A DNA stretch of 43,508 nucleotides. Origin: a virus. Within the stretch, counting starts at the first letter, position 1; every line of letters begins with the position of its first letter. Below, one piece after another: positions 40,783 to 43,508 of this stretch. The translations under genes and the position numbers were made by a program. The notes beneath the pieces are model-generated. The model was not told where the DNA came from. It was given only the letters and a program-made list of their open reading frames with translations, and did not search any database. Where the stretch lies: positions 1 through 43,508 of the IMG/VR virus record IMGVR_UViG_3300036861_000339, one strand, 5' to 3'.

Positions 40783-40898
40783 TTACTGTATGCCCCCTAA
40801 AGGGGCCATTATACAGTAAGAGGTGACAGTATTAATCTGACGCCCAGGCAATACTGTCACTTACTGAACAATACTAGTTTAAAATAGTAAGTGACAGT
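40783..40898. repeat. Cluster of three strong inverted repeats with alternative pairing
   Basis: Hairpin 1 pairs TTACTGTAT (40783-40791) with ATACAGTAA (40811-40819), enclosing GCCCC/GGGGC. Hairpin 2 pairs GTGACAGTATT (40823-40833) with AATACTGTCAC (40850-40860). Hairpin 3 pairs ACTGTCACTTACT (40853-40865) with AGTAAGTGACAGT (40886-40898). Hairpins 2 and 3 share bases 40853-40860, so only one can form at a time. No T-run follows hairpin 3. A switch-like attenuator, a protein-binding array or an origin element is possible. Confidence 0.75.
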
Positions 40899-40994
40899 TT
40901 ATTCCTGATAAGAATGATCCATAGGTTTGAGAACAATTTTCTCTTAACTCCCTGTGGAAAGAGCTCCTTAAGAGGCCATTTCTGAGCCCCAAAA

Positions 40995-41159
40995 ATGTGG
41001 CCATATCCCAAATTCAAGGTTCCCCCGGCTCCCCAATCTCCATCCAAAAAACTTCGACGAGAGGTGCTTCGAGGAAAGTCGAGATTAGATCCTAAGCTCA
41101 CCGACACAGAAGCTCAGTTGAAGATGAGGATCCACAGTCATACCACCTTAGGGATGTAG
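40995..41159 (+). CDS. Possible 54-aa protein in the gap
   Basis: An open frame starting MWPYPKFKVPPAPQSPSKKL and ending IHSHTTLGM, of natural-looking composition, but without a ribosome site and without overlap to a neighbour. Apart from it and the hairpins, 40754-41316 holds a 10-bp palindrome (41158-41167) and a promoter candidate at 41213. Confidence 0.25.
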   Translation: MWPYPKFKVPPAPQSPSKKLRREVLRGKSRLDPKLTDTEAQLKMRIHSHTTLGM

Positions 41160-41212
41160 CCGCGGCTGCTAATTTCACCCAAAAGTGATATGATGGGTTT
41201 ATCTGGATCAGA

Positions 41213-41241
41213 TTGACAAATGGAACCCAGGATGGGACAAT
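41213..41241 (+). promoter_or_regulatory. Promoter candidate for the last early block
   Basis: TTGACA (41213-41218), 17 bases, GACAAT (41236-41241). The -10 is 4/6 but its context TGGGACAATA matches the candidate at 35246. It would drive the genes from 41317. Confidence 0.45.
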
Positions 41242-41316
41242 AGGGCCATGGTCCAATTTAGTCCAGTCAACTTAGACAAGGGGACACTAGGGCCATCGAG
41301 CGGAGGATCTTACTTC

Positions 41317-41445
41317 ATGGACAACGACTTCGTCCAAAAGCGACTTCGCCAATTACTCAGCGAAATTCAATCAGCTGGGGGAACGACTTTCGAACTCCTG
41401 GCTGAACTCGACAACACAAGCGAGGTCCATCGCATCATCAAATGA
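41317..41445 (+). CDS. 42-aa protein, perhaps the 5' part of a frameshifted gene
   Basis: The ATG at 41317 has GGAGG nine bases upstream; an in-frame ATG at 41248 lacks one. The product (VQKRLRQLLSEIQSAGGTTF; ELLAELDNTSEVHRI) stops at 41445. A +1 shift near 41430 would continue into ASSNEIDSQLSVWEDDIAEL and end at 41506, where TAATG couples to the next gene. See the separate entry for the joined form. Confidence 0.45.
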   Translation: MDNDFVQKRLRQLLSEIQSAGGTTFELLAELDNTSEVHRIIK

Positions 41446-41506
41446 GATCGACAGTCAACTCTCGGTTTGGGAAGATGACATCGCAGAGCTGGTGAAGGCA
41501 CTCTAA
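41317..41506 (+). pseudogene. Probable frameshifted gene (joined reading)
   Basis: Frame 1 runs from 41317 to 41445; frame 2 is open up to a TAA at 41504-41506 that overlaps the next ATG. Both parts look like one acidic helical protein of about 63 aa. The bases CATCGCATCATCAAATGAG around 41430 could have lost or gained a base, or host a +1 slip. A sequencing or assembly error is also possible. Confidence 0.4.
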
Positions 41507-41931
41507 TGCGACCCGCCTCACTTAGACCCCAAGCGAAGTTTATTGGGAAGGCCGCAAAGGTAGGAGGCAAGAAGCTCGAGATTGACTGGGAAAGGATCGA
41601 CGACTCTTACAACCACCGGTTCAATATGGATCTCAATAATCGACAACTTGCCCAACTCCGACAGGAACTAATCGAAGCGGAGGCATTGCATCGACCCAAG
41701 GCTCGCAAAATCCGCCGAAAGATCAACAGTCTCCTCGAGCAGAACTTGGCCATCCATTGCACATGGTGTAACGGATGTATGAACTATCTACACAACTGCA
41801 AATGCGAAGGCATAGAGAAGGGGGCAGTTAGACGGCTAAGGAAGAATGAGAACGCTAGGCTCGCTCGACAAAGGGTTAGGAACGACCGCATTATCGCCAA
41901 GTTCCGAGCTACTTACGGAATTCAAGGCTAG
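41506..41931 (+). CDS. Basic protein with a Cys cluster
   Basis: A 141-aa protein. N-terminal basic part, then a helix (NRQLAQLRQELIEAEALHRP), and a zinc-like cluster HCTWCNGCMNYLHNCKCEG followed by a basic helix (RRLRKNENARLARQRVRND). Nucleic-acid binding is likely. The ATG overlaps the upstream TAA (TAATG). Confidence 0.65.
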   Translation: MRPASLRPQAKFIGKAAKVGGKKLEIDWERIDDSYNHRFNMDLNNRQLAQLRQELIEAEALHRPKARKIRRKINSLLEQNLAIHCTWCNGCMNYLHNCKCEGIEKGAVRRLRKNENARLARQRVRNDRIIAKFRATYGIQG

Positions 41932-41945
41932 GAAAGGAAGACAAG

Positions 41946-42281
41946 ATGAACGACGAGTACGACCACCTTCGAGAATCAGCCTTAGCAGATCAAATGGCCG
42001 AGAGGATGAAGACTCCCGGTTGGGAAGACGAAGCTCGAAGGGCTATCGCGGGGAACCCTATTCCCGGGGATATCGCCTATCGTGAAGAGGCTTACGACGG
42101 CGATTATTCGGAGGTACCCGGCCTTGTCAGGGAATTGGGAATCACATGGGACAATAGCCCGGAGGATCGCCATCGCTTCGCACCGCATCAGATGCTCTTA
42201 GCCCTCTACGGGCATTATCTCAGGCATGACATCACACAACCACTCGACGAAGATGACGCCCAAGAGTTCTTGGTCGAATGA
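41946..42281 (+). CDS. Small acidic protein, unknown
   Basis: A 111-aa acidic protein (SALADQMAERMKTPGWEDEA; APHQMLLALYGHYLRHDITQ) with GGAAGAC before the ATG. The stop overlaps the next start (ATGA). No recognised motif. Confidence 0.6.
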   Translation: MNDEYDHLRESALADQMAERMKTPGWEDEARRAIAGNPIPGDIAYREEAYDGDYSEVPGLVRELGITWDNSPEDRHRFAPHQMLLALYGHYLRHDITQPLDEDDAQEFLVE

Positions 42282-42481
42282 AGCGCCCACTGCATCGCAA
42301 CGTGACTATCCAAGACACCGCACAGTTCAAAGGAGAATGGATCGTAATTCCCCGAGAAGACTTCGATTGGGCTCAGTCAGAACTATCCAAGAGCTGGACA
42401 AGGTTCATCCCTTGGTCCATCGTCTTGTTCGCCCTGTGGTACATCGGTACCCATCTAATAGTGGAGGCGGTGTGTAGATGA
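42278..42481 (+). CDS. Small single-span membrane protein
   Basis: A 67-aa protein with a polar N terminus (NVTIQDTAQFKGEWIVIP) and one C-terminal membrane segment (FIPWSIVLFALWYIGTHLIV). ATGA coupling on both sides. Function unknown; a membrane protein in an early operon could act in superinfection exclusion. Confidence 0.6.
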   Translation: MKRPLHRNVTIQDTAQFKGEWIVIPREDFDWAQSELSKSWTRFIPWSIVLFALWYIGTHLIVEAVCR

Positions 42482-42768
42482 AGGATGAAACAAAGAAATG
42501 GATTGAGGAATTTGTCAATAGCTTCGAATTAGAAATGGTGGCTGATGATGCTCCTTGGGACGAGTACATCTGGCCCTATATTGAGAGGAGAATCAAGGAG
42601 AGAACCGTTCCTGACTGCCCCACCGCAGATCAAATGCATACTCTATATCAGGATCTTCGAGATTGGTGGAAGAATGGGAACATGTACCACTGGGGAGAAG
42701 GCGAACATAATAACTTCGGAATGGGCAGGTGGCGAATGGGCGACGAGGATTTTCTCTATGAAGGATGA
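42478..42768 (+). CDS. Small acidic Trp-rich protein, unknown
   Basis: A 96-aa protein beginning MKDETKKWIEEFVNS, Trp- and Tyr-rich later (YIWPYIERRIKER; LRDWWKNGNMYHWGEGEH). Its first five codons are the same words as those of the following gene (MKDET), so the two may share an origin at the 5' end. Overlaps the next gene by 11 bases. Confidence 0.6.
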   Translation: MKDETKKWIEEFVNSFELEMVADDAPWDEYIWPYIERRIKERTVPDCPTADQMHTLYQDLRDWWKNGNMYHWGEGEHNNFGMGRWRMGDEDFLYEG

Positions 42769-43309
42769 AACACGGAGGTATATCGACTCAGTCGTTCGCT
42801 CTACCGCAACTGCACAAGCGAAGGCATTGGTGGTCTATGGACGGTTAGTAGGAGATGAAAAGCTCTTTGATAAAGCCTTCTTCGGACACAAAACAACCAA
42901 GAAAGAGAAGCGGCGACTAGCTCACCTGTGGCAGATGTCTCTGAAGCTTGGAGGCTTTTATGAAGAAGGACAATCTACGGCCAGAGAATCTGGAGGATTA
43001 CATCGGACAGGAACCTATCAAGGACCTCCTACAGACTTCAATGACAGCCGCCTCTCAGAGGTCCTCGGCATTGGATCACGTTCTTCTCAACGGACCTCCG
43101 GGCCTAGGGAAGACAACACTGGCGAACATCATCGCGAACTCGATGGGGTGGAAGATCAAAGCGATCATTGGGCCATCGCTAGGAACCTCCACAGCCGTCG
43201 AGAAGATGTTCATGATCAACTGGAAACCCAAAACAATCCTGTTCATCGACGAGATTCACAGGATGAAGAAGCCAGCCCAGGAGGCTCTCTATCCGGTGAT
43301 GGAGGATAA
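42758..43309 (+). CDS. Unknown protein whose frame runs into the RuvB-like gene
   Basis: 183 aa from the ATG at 42758. The first ~68 residues look natural (MKDETRRYIDSVVRS; KALVVYGRLVGDEKLFDKAF; RLAHLWQMSLKLGGFYEEG). After 42960 the same frame continues as low-complexity Ser/Arg/Glu text that is the out-of-frame reading of the RuvB-like gene. Either the stop was lost or the long overlap is real. Confidence 0.45.
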   Translation: MKDETRRYIDSVVRSTATAQAKALVVYGRLVGDEKLFDKAFFGHKTTKKEKRRLAHLWQMSLKLGGFYEEGQSTARESGGLHRTGTYQGPPTDFNDSRLSEVLGIGSRSSQRTSGPREDNTGEHHRELDGVEDQSDHWAIARNLHSRREDVHDQLETQNNPVHRRDSQDEEASPGGSLSGDGG

Positions 43310-43508
43310 TGTACTCCAATTCTCAACTACAACCCAGCCTCTGACTGACATCACGGTGATTGGGGCCACTACAAACATGGGGCGGTTAGAGAGGCCATTC
43401 ATCGACAGGTTTGGGTTGGTCCTCCAACTAGAGTATTACACGGAGGACGAACTCGAGGAAATTCTCCATAATTCAGCCGAAAAGTTGAAGGTAAAGCCCA
43501 ACTTCGAC
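42960..43508 (+). CDS. RuvB-like Holliday junction helicase (3' partial)
   Basis: The frame from the ATG at 42960 is open to the window end (183 codons). It starts NLRPENLEDYIGQEPIKDLL, then Walker A GPPGLGKTTL, LANIIANSMGWKI, Walker B LFIDEIHRM, LYPVMEDN, sensor 1 VIGATTN, the arginine-finger region RPFIDRFG and LEYYTEDELEEIL. This is the RuvB AAA+ core with only the C-terminal winged helix missing. RuvB drives branch migration; phage copies are uncommon. No RuvA-like gene is seen in the window. Confidence 0.93.
   Translation, partial: MKKDNLRPENLEDYIGQEPIKDLLQTSMTAASQRSSALDHVLLNGPPGLGKTTLANIIANSMGWKIKAIIGPSLGTSTAVEKMFMINWKPKTILFIDEIHRMKKPAQEALYPVMEDNVLQFSTTTQPLTDITVIGATTNMGRLERPFIDRFGLVLQLEYYTEDELEEILHNSAEKLKVKPNFD

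Larger units (their letters stand above)
1630..42439. repeat. Dispersed octamer CCCTGTGG / CCACAGGG, 26 exact copies
   Basis: Counted by eye. CCCTGTGG begins at 1630, 6412, 8197, 9215, 13923, 14729, 15722, 24462, 27172, 30402, 33574, 36003, 40950 and 42432. CCACAGGG begins at 6348, 7217, 14409, 19127, 21086, 24647, 30468, 35043, 35929, 36390, 37646 and 40716. About one copy is expected in a random sequence of this length and composition. The copies fall in different codon frames and on both strands. Confidence 0.8.

Noticed and set aside
40874-41107. 77-aa minus-strand ORF in the gap after 40753
   Set aside because: No ribosome site, isolated against the local gene direction, crosses one arm of a hairpin, and unnatural composition.
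1-43508. tRNA genes and CRISPR arrays
   Set aside because: I found no normal T-loop words in a cloverleaf context and no regularly spaced direct repeats. The only tRNA-like piece lacks TTCRA.

Overview
The window is the interior of a tailed-phage genome (siphovirus-like: long tape measure, tail tube, tail-assembly chaperone, no contractile sheath seen). GC content is mid-range. Genes are packed head to tail, most joined by ATGA, TGATG or TAATG overlaps, and many have AGGAGG-type ribosome sites. There is no terminase, portal, capsid protease, major capsid protein or integrase in the window, so this is a partial genome. The host is probably bacterial with a classical sigma-70. Some late proteins look like those of actinobacterial phages, but that is only an impression.

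Layout. (1) 1-20.0 kb, plus strand: late region. It holds a chimeric glycosyltransferase/methyltransferase (cut by the window edge), small virion-type proteins, a 1217-aa protein with about 35 degenerate repeats, connector or tail-completion candidates, a tail tube candidate, tail chaperones G and GT (predicted -1 frameshift), the tape measure, tail-tip and fibre proteins with lectin-like modules, then a lysis-type cassette (membrane proteins and a C39/papain-like putative lysin). A hairpin followed by six T lies at 20.27-20.33 kb. (2) 20.0-32.4 kb, minus strand: replication and nucleotide metabolism. It holds a VRR-NUC nuclease, a DUF669-like ssDNA-binding protein, a Sak4-like ATPase, a PD-(D/E)XK nuclease, a family-A DNA polymerase fused to an Fe-S uracil-DNA glycosylase-like domain, dCMP deaminase, two divergent ThyA-superfamily enzymes, a MazG/dUTPase-like pyrophosphohydrolase, an RlpA-like protein, a dNMP-kinase-like protein and an SNF2 helicase. 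(3) 32.36-33.03 kb: about 530 nt without genes whose RNA would be highly structured, headed by a perfect sigma-70 promoter and lying beside a divergent perfect promoter. (4) 33.0-43.5 kb, plus strand: early region. It holds an HTH protein, a primase-helicase, many small unknown proteins, ThyX, a SLOG protein, an endonuclease VII-like nuclease, a hairpin-rich gap at 40.75-41.3 kb, and the start of a RuvB-like helicase.

How it may work together. Promoters of one shared design (TTGACA-N17-TATAAT with a conserved TGTCT before the -10) start the minus-strand replication blocks, the structured RNA and the rightward early operon. The nucleotide genes resemble a base-modification pathway: ThyX can supply dTMP, leaving two ThyA-fold enzymes that both carry Asp where dUMP-specific ThyA has Asn, together with dCMP deaminase, a candidate dCTP/dUTP pyrophosphatase and a dNMP kinase. 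A third genome-wide signal is the octamer CCCTGTGG/CCACAGGG. I count 26 exact copies on both strands where about one would be expected.
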